A stretch of DNA of 64,000 nt from Aureobasidium sp. EXF-3400 (GCA_024195585.1 SWBL01000080.1:98176-162175), one strand, 5' to 3'; numbered from the stretch's first letter, positions 44,301 to 54,259 are shown. Translations and numbers: made by a program. Notes: generated by a model from the letters alone, not told the origin.

Positions 44301-46649
44301 GGAAGATTCTTGGATGCTGTCTTCGAGCGGCGTCGCAACAGCCGAGCTCTCGTCAACTTCCATAGCTTCTGACGCGTCCAAATCTCGTTTTTCATTGTCT
44401 GAGGCATCTGCTTCATCAGAAGGAACACCATTTGTCTGAATGGGCTCAGCTTGTGCAGCAGGATCTTGGACGACTGGGACATCATTCTGATCTTTCTCAA
44501 GTCCTCCGTCTTGCTGCTGGGTCATCTCCTCGATGTCTTCAGATACTTCAACACCCGAATTGGTCTGGCTTTCTTTCACAAGAGCTTTGCGTCCACCAAA
44601 GAAGCCAAGCAGACCGCTATCGTCTTCGCTCTCGCTCTCATCCTCCTCCTCTTCATTGTCATCCTCCTCTTCTTCCTCATCGCTCATATCTTCATCACTC
44701 ATGTTGGTAGACTCATCACTGTCATCCAGAAGTGCATCATCCACCTCATCAAGCTGGATTTTAGAATAGTCTCGTTTCTCTTGGATGTGCTTGTCATTAT
44801 CTTCCCCATCATCACTTCCGGCTTCGTCATGGTCTTCGTCCGAATGTGTTTTCGTTGTGGTTACCGCGATCGTATCTTGTTCTTCATCAACATCCATGTC
44901 GCTAGCATCGTCCTCGGATTGTTCTTGCGGTAAATCTGGTATGTTGCTGTACTTGCGGCGTAGAGCTTCTGGAGACAGGTTTACATCATCGTCTTCCTCT
45001 TCCTCGTTGTCACTGCCTTCAGACTCGGATGAGGTCATGCGGTGATCTTCATCAGGGTCCTGACTCGATGCATCTGATCCTTCTTCATCGACGGAAGCAC
45101 CTTCGCTAAGACTGATATCGTCGGTATCGTCATCGTCGCCGTCTACTGATAAACCAGAATCCAGTAGTGCGCGACGTTTATCCAGCAAAGTTGTCGACTT
45201 CTCCAGCATACTCTGCATCTTGAGTTCTCGTTCGATCCTTTGCTCTTCCTCGTAACGCAATGCTCTTCGGCGATCAATTTCGGCACCAACAAGCTCCCAT
45301 TTCCGTTGAATATCCTTGACAGTTTGGCGATAGATGAGTTTATACCACTCATTCTCCTGCTTCTCCTTTTCTTCTTCGGTCTGGGGCTGTCTTTCTTTCC
45401 ATCTTGCCAAACAGGCGTATGCAACTCTCTTGGCACTTTCCATATGCGCACGCTTCTCCTTTTCCATCAGAGATTTGAGGAAGACACCATGCGCCCATAG
45501 ATGATCCCAGTGGTTGTATTGTTGCGCAGGCTCTTTCTGATCATCCGGCAAGTATAGTGAACTTTTCTCTTCGCTCAAAGGACCACCTGGCTGAGCAGCT
45601 TCCAGGATCCTCAAACGTGCCAAAGCTTCCTTCTCAGCTCGTTCCTCAGGTGCCTGTTCGACTCTTTCCGGCGCACGGCGCTCAAGACCTTGGTACCTGT
45701 CATCTTCTTTGCTTTCGTAAGCAGCATCCTTGCTTTTCTGGTCGTAATGGGCGATGATATCGTCGAAAGATTGGAAGCGTGGTGGGTTGATGACGTGACT
45801 CGGATGACGAGGTAGAAAGGAGAATTGTGGTCGCTTGAGTTTGAGCTTGATACGAGGTGTCGTGTCGGCTTGGTCGGACGAAGCGGGAGGTTGCGAATCA
45901 GCTGGAGTTTGAGCGTCTGCTTTGGCTGGACGGCCAGCTTTGCGCTTTGCTTGTGGAGATTGTGATGGAGGGGCAGGATCTTCTTTCTTGACAAGTTCAG
46001 GCGATGCTTCGAGGTTCTTGATTCTGGCAGAGACGCGCGATGGACGTGGCGGAGTCTTCTCACGTTTAGGTACAGGAGTTTCCTTTTGCTTGGGCTGACT
46101 TGTCTGTTGCACAGTTTGAGCATTCTTCAGGGCCGAACCTTTGCTTGCCGGAGTCTTTGCGACAGACTTCTTAGACTTTGGCGTAGCCTTCTCGAAGACG
46201 GGAGGAGCTGGAGCATTGACACGGCCTGATCTTCTCTTTCCATTGTCTAAGATTGTGGTGGGACCTTCTGCAGCAAACGACTTCCATGGCGGCGAGATAG
46301 GCTTCGAAGCGGATCGAGATCTAGAGGCAGACTGGAGGTCGGCGAGCTTGCGCTTCCTGGAGTTGGTGGCCGGTGGTGTTGAAGGTCGATCAGACGCGTC
46401 GAATTCGATGTCGTCTTCGGAGCTTAGAGGAGAGTCGGAGTCGAAGAGAGTCTTGTGGTCGGCAGAGGCAAGTTCGGTGTTGTCGGTTGCCTGTGCATCG
46501 GGCATAGGGGAGTCATCGACGATATGGTTGTTGTCGGCGGACGTGTTGGCGTGGTTCTCAATCTTTTGATGATTGTCGGGCGGAGGCGGACTGGGGCTTT
46601 CGTGGATATGCCGGGCGCCCTCTTGTCGCGAGACCCCCTCTAACGACAT
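41349..46649 (-). CDS. SWR1: Swr1-type chromatin remodelling ATPase (INO80 family), 1766 aa
   Basis: Single long exon; the ATG at 46649 is the first in frame (MSLEGVSRQEGARHI). Order: a disordered basic/Pro-rich N-part; HSA domain about 370-460 (YNHWDHLWAHGVFLKSLMEK and ARWKERQPQTEEEK), which binds actin and Arp4; a long acidic region about 500-800 that by family handles H2A.Z-H2B; the ATPase lobe 1 from about 905 with LREYQHEGLDWLAKLY, Walker A DEMGLGKT (about 925) and the DEAH box (about 1030); then the large insert typical of the INO80/SWR1 branch; and lobe 2 with SRSGGVGMNLTGADTVIFYD and QDRAHRIGQTRDVHIYKF (about 1560). Reaction: ATP-driven exchange of nucleosomal H2A for H2A.Z in the SWR1 complex. 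Length is above yeast Swr1 (about 1500), mostly in disordered regions. Confidence 0.96.
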   Translation of the reverse strand: MSLEGVSRQEGARHIHESPSPPPPDNHQKIENHANTSADNNHIVDDSPMPDAQATDNTELASADHKTLFDSDSPLSSEDDIEFDASDRPSTPPATNSRKRKLADLQSASRSRSASKPISPPWKSFAAEGPTTILDNGKRRSGRVNAPAPPVFEKATPKSKKSVAKTPASKGSALKNAQTVQQTSQPKQKETPVPKREKTPPRPSRVSARIKNLEASPELVKKEDPAPPSQSPQAKRKAGRPAKADAQTPADSQPPASSDQADTTPRIKLKLKRPQFSFLPRHPSHVINPPRFQSFDDIIAHYDQKSKDAAYESKEDDRYQGLERRAPERVEQAPEERAEKEALARLRILEAAQPGGPLSEEKSSLYLPDDQKEPAQQYNHWDHLWAHGVFLKSLMEKEKRAHMESAKRVAYACLARWKERQPQTEEEKEKQENEWYKLIYRQTVKDIQRKWELVGAEIDRRRALRYEEEQRIERELKMQSMLEKSTTLLDKRRALLDSGLSVDGDDDDTDDISLSEGASVDEEGSDASSQDPDEDHRMTSSESEGSDNEEEEDDDVNLSPEALRRKYSNIPDLPQEQSEDDASDMDVDEEQDTIAVTTTKTHSDEDHDEAGSDDGEDNDKHIQEKRDYSKIQLDEVDDALLDDSDESTNMSDEDMSDEEEEEDDNEEEEDESESEDDSGLLGFFGGRKALVKESQTNSGVEVSEDIEEMTQQQDGGLEKDQNDVPVVQDPAAQAEPIQTNGVPSDEADASDNEKRDLDASEAMEVDESSAVATPLEDSIQESSAKSAKPVVSNDVSEEESTASAQQEHPQALPMDLDTENVPPQKLHAHSLSPHHNMLSADSHAEDRSSQTSPKDDTTIEPTEAESTTSVDLDEVDRMSETTETPQPGKSSKVKIPSLLRGTLREYQHEGLDWLAKLYANQTNGILADEMGLGKTIQTIALLAHLAEEHHIWGPHLIVVPTSVILNWEMEFKKFLPGFKVLSYYGSVEERAQKRKGWSNPDIWNVVITSYQLILKDLPAIRVPEWHYMILDEAHNIKNFNSQRYQAMIRLKTHARLLLTGTPLQNSIIELWSLLTFLTAGQDGQGMGDLEEFTEWFRRPVDEIFVDGKSKLGNEAQDIVNKLHHSLRPYLLRRLKSSVEKQLPGKYEHTVICRLSKRQRQLYDAFMGLSDTKAKLTSGNMISVSQALMSLRKVCNHPDLFEERPIVTSYAMKKPYTRQPRSIAADFEITDLFLRRKMLYEDPHEVLDLDFLSLNLSSRETRSRYHVRRSKQLRASRAMDQIVRREVERLGTSSHDNSSFNSVIGQQNHKTAMDKLNRLRQCAFLTEQRTEFAPVYGTDLVERCTTYTTDRLRQAPPRDKALHSEWYLDSSSLIHNMVKSVDQRSKAMNVLIRKFACITPNAVASDILPYMVPRKTIYTVQSVSQSPEPDPFHESRVRLSIAFPDKRLLQYDCGKLQRLADLLRELQSRGSRALIFTQMTSVLDILEQFLNIHGYRYLRLDGSTRIEQRQDMMERFNRDTRIDVFILSSRSGGVGMNLTGADTVIFYDLDWNPQMDKQCQDRAHRIGQTRDVHIYKFVSEHTIEVNILRKSNQKRLLDEVVIQEGEFTTDYFNAPAATVDDEALGDEFAGAAVERVFGNNVGEHNVQKVLEAVEDAEDVAAAHAQQKEGQADDFDFDAGGNNTTGNQSRDSRTPKTSVPPTPAEPADATDVDETRDGEDEFGHVDSYMLGFLDWALKDVKYVPPPDKSRRGRLDKNGRDRSHRPRVR

Positions 46650-47023
46650 GAAGGCCAATCGAGGCTCCTTCAAAAATTGGAGCGCTGGAAGCTCAGACTG
46701 CACAGATTATCATGCCGTTTTCCAAATTACAATATCGGACGTGGTTGAGTGGATAATGGCCAAACGACGTCACGGGGCGCGGATTGTAGATGTGTCGAGC
46801 AAAACGCGTTTCTCGTAACAAATCATGGAGACATGGAACTTGCCGACCTCCTCCCGCTCTTCCGCTCCGCGCTAGCTGGCCAAGACTCGCGAACAAGCTG
46901 ATGACCGCAGCGCATACCGATTCGACAAGACGGTGCTTGGTGTTTGAAGATTGCTGTCACCACACATCACAACGTACCCTCACACCCTGTCCTCTTCCCG
47001 ACCGCCCATTGACGACCTTCCAG
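46650..47023. promoter_or_regulatory. Divergent promoter region of SWR1 and the complex I subunit
   Basis: A 374-bp spacer between two divergent housekeeping genes. No TATA box seen. Confidence 0.5.
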
Positions 47024-47635
47024 ATGCTCTCCCGCAGACTCGCCGCGGCACGTCCGCTCTCCAGCGCCGTACGATCCGTTGCTCCCCGTACCACCCTCAC
47101 ACAACTGCGTTTCGCTTCCGAGAACAATGCCAACAGAGAGAACTTTGTTGGCGAGCTGTCCGTTGAGGATGTCGGCATGGTGTGTTATGAAGGACTCTCG
47201 ACGCCTTCCAAGGACTCGCATTGACAATGGCCAAACAGAACGGTGGATACGTCAACCCTCCAGCAATCAAACGCGCCTTCCGCGACCCTTACGGCGACTG
47301 GTGGGACAAGCAAGAGCGTCGCAACTTCGGCGAGCCCGTCCACGAGGATAACGACACTCTTGGTATCTTCTCGACCGAACCCTACACCCACTTCAAGCCC
47401 GGCCACGGTGCCGTCCTCCTCGGTACCTTTATCGCATCCGTCTTCGTCCTGATGGGTGTCGTTCGTCAATACTACCCCGACAAGCCCGCCGTTCCCAGAA
47501 CCTTCCCCGGTGGTCTCGACAGGGAACTTGGCGGCGCCGGCGCTGTCCCCGTGAGTCAAGGTCTGTATGCGTCCAAGACAGAAGTGCTGATTCTTGAATA
47601 CATAGGCCCGTACCGACGAGAAGGAGCCTTTCTAA
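47024..47635 (+). CDS. Mitochondrial complex I subunit, NDUFB8/ASHI type, 165 aa
   Basis: Three exons: 47024-47179, 47239-47550, 47606-47635 (donors GTGTGT and GTGAGT), all phase 0. The last exon codes for only nine residues ending EKEPF. The N-terminus MLSRRLAAARPLSSAVRSVA is a mitochondrial presequence. Across the first intron the protein reads GMNGGYVNPPAIKRAFRDPY, then DWWDKQERRNFGEPVHEDND, the family signature. One membrane segment follows (GAVLLGTFIASVFVLMGVV). This is an accessory subunit of the membrane arm of NADH:ubiquinone oxidoreductase in the inner membrane. The length fits fungal members. Confidence 0.93.
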
Positions 47636-48123
47636 ATAAACATTTGTCCATACCCAATTCAACGTCTTTTCTTTGTCACCATCCTAATCTTCAAAAACAG
47701 CATTCGTGAAATGTTTTGATAACTGTTGCGCTCTAGATCCAGTAGTCTCATGAGATTGGAAGCTGCTCTTGCCGGCAGTTCTCAGTGGATTAAATCGGTG
47801 GACGGGAAGGATTAATTGCAGTCGAACGGAAGTCGGTAAACTACCAGATCGTGGGTAGAACCAATTTACATCCCATAGCAGCTGAACACATCTATGGTTC
47901 ACTTGCTGGCACGTAAAATCTCCAGTTGTTACTCAGAAGCGCTCACTCATTGAAGGGCTGCGCAGCTGTTCATCGCTGACAGCAGCTTCCTGTTTTGTCG
48001 CGCCTTCCACAACTCGACAACATCGCACCTTCCTGTCGTCGCCGTCTAACACGACTCACTTCCAGCGCAATTGTGTTTCGACTTTCGTGCTCACACTTCC
48101 ATTCATCATCATCGCTTATCACC
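47636..48123. other. Intergenic, no gene seen
   Basis: About 490 bp holding a 3' UTR and the promoter of the next gene. Confidence 0.45.
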
Positions 48124-49625
48124 ATGGACGGACTCACGCGCAGGATGATCTTGCGCCTCCAGAAGGAAGATCTGACAGTTCTGGCAGCTCTCTGGAATGC
48201 GTCTGCTGAGGACAGCTCCGAGTACAACGCCACTGTGCGCGTTTATCGCCGCCAGTTGAGCCTGATGGCCATTACCTCTCGGACGCGCGCCAGGTCGAAA
48301 CAACTCAAGATGCTGCAGGAGACACTAGTGACGAGGCAGAAGCATACTCTCGCCAGATCACTGATGGCAACGCACCTATCCTGACTGAGTTCGGAGATGT
48401 GCATCGAGTTGGGGGCGTTTATGCGCGTTGTGGTGACCCTACTCTGTTCACACCCACTGCTTCACCTCCACCGATCGTCAATGCGACAACCGCAGGCTCG
48501 TTCGTTGAGAATCCAGAGCATCTTGTCGTCCGCCTCCCTCAAGCTGTACCGACATCGAGAGAGCAGTTTGACAGGCTTCTACGCGAACAGTTTCGACCTG
48601 CTCCCTCGTGCGTCCAGTCCGAAGACATCTTGGTCAACGATGTTTCTGATGCACATCATCAAGAAAAGGTAGAACAACTGATGGCTATTGTGCCTGGCCG
48701 AGCTGTCAGCGTGATTTACAAGGCCTTGCAGATCTGCTATGGTAGGCTTGACGATGCCCTTGACTACATTTTCCGTCAGGAAGAGAACAATGTCGATATG
48801 GAAATCTTCGACCTTAGCAGTTCTGCTGCAGAATCGGAGCCTGCAACTTGCAATCCAGCTTTGCAGTCTATCAATCATTCCACAACTACTACAACGCTTC
48901 TTGAGCGCTCTGTGGACGACCTCACAATTCCCAGTGATCCACCCCTAAAGATACAAGCCAGCGCCGTCAACAAGAAGGAATTTGAACCCGAGTCTGGTTC
49001 GTTTGTTCGAAAAGACACAATGGAGAAGATGGCAGAGAACCTCCCTCGATTGTCTAGACCACTGTCAAGCCCTACTTTGCGTGCCAGAAACGCTGAACTT
49101 GACGGTGCTCTTTGTGATATTCCACCCAAATATGAAATGCCCAAACCGGCGCCAAGATTCCATACTACATATCAGGGTTTCACAGACACGATGTCCATGA
49201 CGCCAGATACGTACCATGATATGATGAGACTCAACAACGACCAACATAGCCAGCGAAACAATGGCCATGGTGGTCGTCACCAGCAAGGTGGCTGCTCTCA
49301 GCAAGTTTCTCAAGTTACCTCTGCCCCTTCCTCTCTCGACATCCACGCTTTGAGCCTTATGAGTCCTGCTTCCCAGAAGCAGATGCTCGGTGAGGCTCTC
49401 TACCCCAAGATTCACGAGCAGCAGTTCAAGTTTGCCGGCCTTTATCCCAAGGTTCGCGCACAGCAGCCTGAGCTCGTAGGAAAAGTCACCGGCATGCTCC
49501 TCGAATTGGACAGCACTGAGGTCCTTCACTTGATCAAAGATGACGCTGCCCTTATTGACAACGTTAACGAAGCCATGCGTGTTCTCGACCGCTCCCTTGC
49601 CGAGAATGCTGGAGTCTCTTCTTGA
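48124..49625 (+). CDS. Chimeric protein: RBR-type N-terminal leader, CUE-like segment, C-terminal MLLE (PABC) domain; apparent frame break
   Basis: From the ATG at 48124 the frame reads MDGLTRRMILRLQKEDLTVL...RVYRRQL, the leader found at the start of fungal RBR ubiquitin ligases and present in the neighbour at 50438. Around 48255-48262 the protein-like frame changes by one base. The second frame is open from 48210 and gives DGHYLSDARQVETTQDAAGD and onward to 49625. It holds a CUE/UBA-like segment (VEQLMAIVPGRAVSVIYKAL, GRLDDALDYIF), a polar linker, and an MLLE domain (LMSPASQKQMLGEALYP, GKVTGMLLELDSTEVLHLI, IDNVNEAMRVLD). MLLE domains bind PAM2 peptides; CUE/UBA folds bind ubiquitin. The break could be an indel (sequencing or real) or an intron: GTGACG at 48328 to GAG at 48389 (62 nt) or GTTGAG at 48255 to TAG at 48328 (74 nt) both fix the frame, with poor splice sites. 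About 490 aa if joined. Confidence 0.65.
49398..49481 (+). repeat. 14-codon tandem duplication inside the MLLE domain
   Basis: Two 42-nt units, 49398-49439 and 49440-49481, code for LYPKIHEQQFKFAG and LYPKVRAQQPELVG (7 of 14 residues identical). Ordinary MLLE domains have this segment once. Confidence 0.75.
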
Positions 49626-50437
49626 GCGTGTTTCAACGATTCAAGTATCTCCTTGAAGAAATCACCACTTGCTCAGATGGATCAATTCTGGCTGGAGCAT
49701 GCCTCGTTATGCGAAACCATGCGGCCAGCATGTTGCTGTGGACAGTCGCGTTCTAGATGGCCTGCCTTTCGAGTTGTCTCAGATGCTATTAAGAACGTGC
49801 TTACTCAAAGAAAAAGGAAACCAAGGCACAAATTTAGCTGGAAAATTCTGTACTAGATGCTGGAGGAGGGGGCAACACTTTTGTTGACAAATTTGCTTCA
49901 TCACTGGCTCAATGACACTTCTATAGTTCGAATGACTGATGAGGGCTTGCTTGGAGCACGTTGAAGTGGATGAATGAGAGATGGTCGGAGAATGCAGCTC
50001 GCTCATTGAAGATAATTTCATTTTATGCCTGGCTAGACTAGTCCTTTTCTGCGACCACGTCACATCTTGCACCTCATGCATGTTGATTTTTCTCTGCCAG
50101 ACCCAAGTATTAACGTGGTCTTTGCTTCAGTGGCGTTACTATAAAATTGTTCTGTTGAGAGACGTGCACCAAAGACGTGGTAGAAGAGCGATCCTTTGGT
50201 AGGTGCGACTTCCTCTTGCGGCTCGGAGTGTAGCAAGTCGTAACTTCTTCCTTGCTCGCTCACTTTGCATCCACCCAAAATTGTTTTTCGGCTCAATCGC
50301 TTCTGACTCTGAAGCTGACACATCACGCTTACAAAGCCGTTCCAACCTTTTCTCCTTCCCTCTCCTTCACTTTCCTTTGAATCATCTGTGCAGTGCGCCT
50401 TTCTTTTCATTTTGTACACATATCGGCCATCACCACA
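49626..50437. other. Intergenic, no gene seen
   Basis: About 0.8 kb; short frames only. The right end is the promoter and 5' UTR of the first RBR gene. Confidence 0.45.
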
Positions 50438-52329
50438 ATGGACGACGACAAAACGCGCAGATTGATCTTGCGCCTGCAGATGGAAGATCTTGCTTCCATC
50501 TGGGCCTCATCAACTACATCCACTGACGATGGCACTGAGCTCGACGCTGACGTGTCTCTACGCCTGTATCGACATGAACTGCGCACCGCCGACCAGCAGA
50601 TTGATGATGGAGTCTCTGCTCAGGCCGCTGCTCAAGATGAGCTTCGTCAGAGAGATGCCATAAGAGCTGACCGCGAAGAAGCCCGCCGCCTGTTCCAGAA
50701 ACTCAACCCAGATGAACCACTGCCTGAGTTGTCAGAGGCTGATCGACTTCTTCTCACTGATCACTCGGGTCCTTCCAACGCCCCTGTCAAGGATGAGACT
50801 TCATCTGCACTTGGCCCACTACAATCTTCTGAACAGCCTGATATGCGAGCTTCGCCTTCACTATTCCCCGGCCCCATCACCGCCTCGACATCTGGTGTGA
50901 AGCGTTCAGCAGACCACCTTGACACTATGTTCGAACGACCCTCAAAAAAGCAGGCGAATGAACACATAGATCGAGCTGCAAGTCCAAACGACTCTCCCTG
51001 CATTCTTGGTTCAGAACATACCCAACTCGGAGCCTTTCATGGCGCAATTACAAACTCAGACGTGCCACCTCAATCTTCCACTCTAGCCCCGTTGACATTC
51101 GGCAGCCTCAAACGACCTGCAGAAGCTGATGGTATTACTCCCTCACCTCCTAAGAGACAAGAAACCTTGTCCAAGACCTCGCCTTTCGTTTTCATACCAT
51201 CTCACAACCCTGCTCAAGAAACAATCACTCCTGTTGCGTCTGGTCCTACTGATCCTCCTCGGGTTGAGCATCCTACCGCTGCCATGTTTGGTCGACCTTC
51301 ACCTGCGGTTACAGACATACCCCGTCTTGGCCGCGGCTCACGTGTGAGACGTGGCTCTGGTTCAAGACACTTTTATCCTCCTGGACCCAACAGAAAGTCC
51401 AAACGGACAGTAGGTGCTGCTACTGCAGACGCACCGACTTCGCAGGCAATTTCTGCGTCAAGGCAGCCTGTCACACCGGGACAGCAACTGGTAATCGAAC
51501 CAGTCCAATCCGCCAAAGTCGAATGTGTTGCTTGCCTTAAAGAGGTCCCGCGTACCGAGACTTACAGTAACTCTTGCGGCCATCCATATTGTCGAAAGTG
51601 TGTCAACAGGCTATTCAAGAAGGCTGCCCGCGACGAGTCACTATGGCCACCACAGTGCTGTCAAGCTGAGTTCTCTATCAAGGACGTTAAACCCCTTCTT
51701 CGCGAAGGTCTCATCCCTGTGATTGAGGCCAGACAAGTTGAGATGAGTGTCCCGATCCTGGACAGGATCTACTGCGTGGGTTGTTCAACATTCATCCAAG
51801 AGGATGATGCTACTTGTCCTGTATGCATGATGATCATGTGCACGGAGTGTAAGGGAGAAGCTCATGTTGGTGGATGTCAAAACAAGCTTGAGCAAGAAAC
51901 AAAGGATCTCGAGGCACTTGCTCGAAAGGAGGGCTGGAAGAAGTGTTCAAAGTGCTTGATGATCGTTGAACACAACACTGGTTGTAATCACATGACGTGA
52001 GAGAATTTTCGTGTCATAGAAAGTCTCAGAACTAACACCTGTGCAGATGCCGATGCAAGAACGAATCTTGCTATTTGTGTGTCAACAGATGGAAGGATTG
52101 CGAGTGTCCTTGGTTCACTGAAGAACTCCTCCTAGCACGTGAGGAAGAGAGAGGTGTCGCTCCTGTTCCTCTTGACGTTTGTCGCCATGGAGACTGGGAG
52201 TGGTATGAAACTGAGGACTTCTGCGACCACTGTGGTGATCTCTTGCCTGATTATCTCTTCCGTTGTCCAGGATGTTTGTTGCATTACTGTCGATGGTGCA
52301 CTTACAACAGAGGGCTCACACTTGCTTGA
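50438..52329 (+). CDS. RBR-type E3 ubiquitin ligase (RBR-1), 613 aa
   Basis: Two exons, 50438-51996 and 52047-52329 (donor GTGAGA, CTAAC branch, acceptor GCAG), the intron splitting the codon after the HM of GCNHMT. N-terminal leader KTRRLILRLQMEDLASIWAS...RLYRHEL, then about 290 disordered residues. RING1 at about 361-408 (CVACLKEVPRTETYSNSCGH, CRKCVNRLF); IBR about 445-485 (YCVGCSTFIQ...CPVC, CTECKGEAHVGGC); RING2 about 499-535 (KKCSKCLMIVEHNTGCNHMT, CRCKNESCYLC) with the catalytic Cys and the following His in GCNHM intact. RBR ligases take ubiquitin from E2 onto this Cys and then onto the substrate. A short Cys/His-rich tail (DFCDHCGDLLPDYLFRCPGC) may bind another zinc. First of three RBR genes here. 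Confidence 0.9.
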
Positions 52330-53279
52330 GAGGGACCAACCTCTCACACTCCACGATGCTCAGTCTGCTTTCTCTTTGTCTGGCTAGAACATTGCTTCTC
52401 AATCTCATTCGGCTTTGTCTTTCGCTCAGATTGTGCTCCTTTTCATTGCTCATGCATCAAAATCAGAAACTGTTAGCTAGATAATCTCTCATACCGGATG
52501 AAGAGTTTTCTTTCCGATATCATGATGACTGTACTAGATATCTCCAAGAATCTGTGAGACCCTTCCATTCTCATATATCGACAACATGCGGCTTGGAAGC
52601 ATATGGCCTCAGAAAACATTCTTCTCTAATCTGCAGATTGCTGGTAATGTTTGATGATTGATCTCTTTGTATTGAATGTTTGATGTCGGATTTTGCATAC
52701 TCTCTGAAGCCTATAGCGTAGGTATATATAGTCGGCCACGCTTGCAAGTGTCTCGGAAATATAATAGCGTTTGAATTGGGGTGCCCAATTGATCAACTTA
52801 TATACTCCAAACACCCTAAGTTCTCGTGGTCTCACCCAATATACCCGGAATGACCTTAATCCGGTTGCATATATAGGCGGACCGCCCGAGCAGCACGCTC
52901 TCAATGATCCCGTGTGCACGAACTGTTTTGTTGTTCAGAACTCTGCCCACGATCCTTACACTCATCTTCGAGGACCACCCTGGGGAGATGGAGCCAGATC
53001 AGGGGCTATGAGCGAGAATATTGAGGTCCATCAGAGTGGGGGTAGAGTGTATGAGCAGTTGTTGAAACCCGAGAGACTTCTCAAGAAGAGCACAACAGAT
53101 ATTTCCTCTGGGTGCATTCAGTAGTAACAATCGAGCTCGACGAGGACCGAGAAGGGGGCCTGGCAAACAATCGTTTCCGCGACGACACCCACTCCCGTTT
53201 CGTCCCTCGATGTCGGCCGCCAACTTCTCGATCCGTCTTGCCAACTTTGCTTCTCCCCTCCTGTCGCAACACAAACAAC
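52330..53279. other. Intergenic, no gene seen
   Basis: About 0.95 kb between RBR-1 and RBR-2. It includes AT-rich sequence with a TATATATAG near 52722 and a 118-codon frame (52771-53124) that starts at a non-ATG codon and shows no domain. Confidence 0.4.
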
Positions 53280-54259
53280 ATGACTGGTGCTCGACCTAGT
53301 GAGATGGTGTCAGATCACAACAATAGTGATCCACAACAGCCTCTATCAGGCGAGATGCAGTTCGACTACCAGGTAAGTGCATCTTTCCTTTTCTTGTCAT
53401 TCTCTACGCGTATGTGTTCAAGATTCCTAATGTCGCAGCAGCACAACCGCAGCAATCAATGCGACTGTTGCTTCGAGACTGTCAGCAGCAAGAAGACTGT
53501 ACAGTTGCCTGGTTGCGGTCACACTTACTGTGCCGACTGTCTTCGTGTCATGTACCGCATGGCCATCAACAACGAGGCTCACTTCCCGCCATCTTGCTGT
53601 TTAGGGGCCATCAATATCGAGTCTGTCAAGCACCTTCTTCATCGCCCACAGGTCAAAGCCTTCGAGAGACGTGCTGCTGAGTACGGTACCCCTGAGCTTG
53701 GCCGTCGTTACTGTGCAGACACACGATGCAGCTCCTTCCTGGGCCATCCGAACGGAGGTATCCTCAGATGCGGCAAGTGTGGTAATTTGACTTGTGACTC
53801 TTGCAAGGATTACGCACACCCTGGAGCCTGCAAAGAAGAGCGTGGTCGAGACATCCACAAACTCGACGCAGACCTTGAACGTCTGGCTGCAGCCGAGGGC
53901 TGGCAGCGCTGTCCTTCTTGCTCGAGGCTTGTAGCTCTGGGCGAAGGATGCAACCACATCACATAAGTATTCCCCTATCGGTCATCTCCTACTTAACTGA
54001 CCAGTGTTCGTGTAGTTGCCGATGCAAGCATCAGTTCTGCTATATCTGTGGTGCCAAATGGAAGACCTGCACCTGTCAACAATGGCAAGACGCTCATCTA
54101 CAAGAACGCTTGCGTCAAGAAGAGCAAGCTGCAATGTTTGGACAACCTGAGCACGCAGAACACTTGCACCGTTTAGAGATGCGCGCACGATATTTGGCAT
54201 TTAGAGTTGAACTACAGAGAATGATGCGGGAGGCATATTACAACTTTCTCCATCACTGA
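53280..54259 (+). CDS. Short RBR-type E3 ubiquitin ligase (RBR-2) with an unusual splice donor, 286 aa if spliced
   Basis: Exons: 53280-53372, 53439-53962 and, if spliced, 54016-54259. The first intron (66 nt, GTAAGT, CTAAT, CAG) keeps the frame open. The second interrupts the same codon as in RBR-1 (GCNHIT|CRCKHQFCYICG), but its first base is A: ATAAGTATT instead of GTAAGTATT. If it is retained, translation stops at TAA 53964-53966, right after CNHIT, giving a protein without the second half of RING2. RING1 is at about 38-85 (CDCCFETVSSKKTVQLPGCG, CADCLRVMY), IBR about 118-160 (YCADTRCSSF, CGKCGNLTCDSCKDYAHPG), RING2 from about 188 (QRCPSCSRLVALGEGCNHIT). The N-terminal leader is missing. 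The tail is helical and rich in Glu, Gln and Arg. Confidence 0.8.

Noticed and set aside
44451..44933. 160-codon hydrophobic frame inside SWR1 on the plus strand
   Set aside because: The reverse complement of Asp/Glu-rich coding reads as Ile/Leu/Phe-rich and mimics membrane protein; it is an artefact of the acidic region.
52771..53124. 117-codon frame between RBR-1 and RBR-2
   Set aside because: Non-ATG start at the left end and no RING-like cysteine pattern; not supported as a gene or RBR remnant.
53373..53438. Reading through the first RBR-2 intron as coding
   Set aside because: The frame is open, but GTAAGT, CTAAT and CAG are all in place and the resulting insert is hydrophobic and unlike the RBR N-termini.
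53963..54015. U12-type AT-AC intron as explanation of the RBR-2 donor
   Set aside because: The donor lacks ATATCC and the intron ends in AG; it fits a U2 donor with one changed base better.
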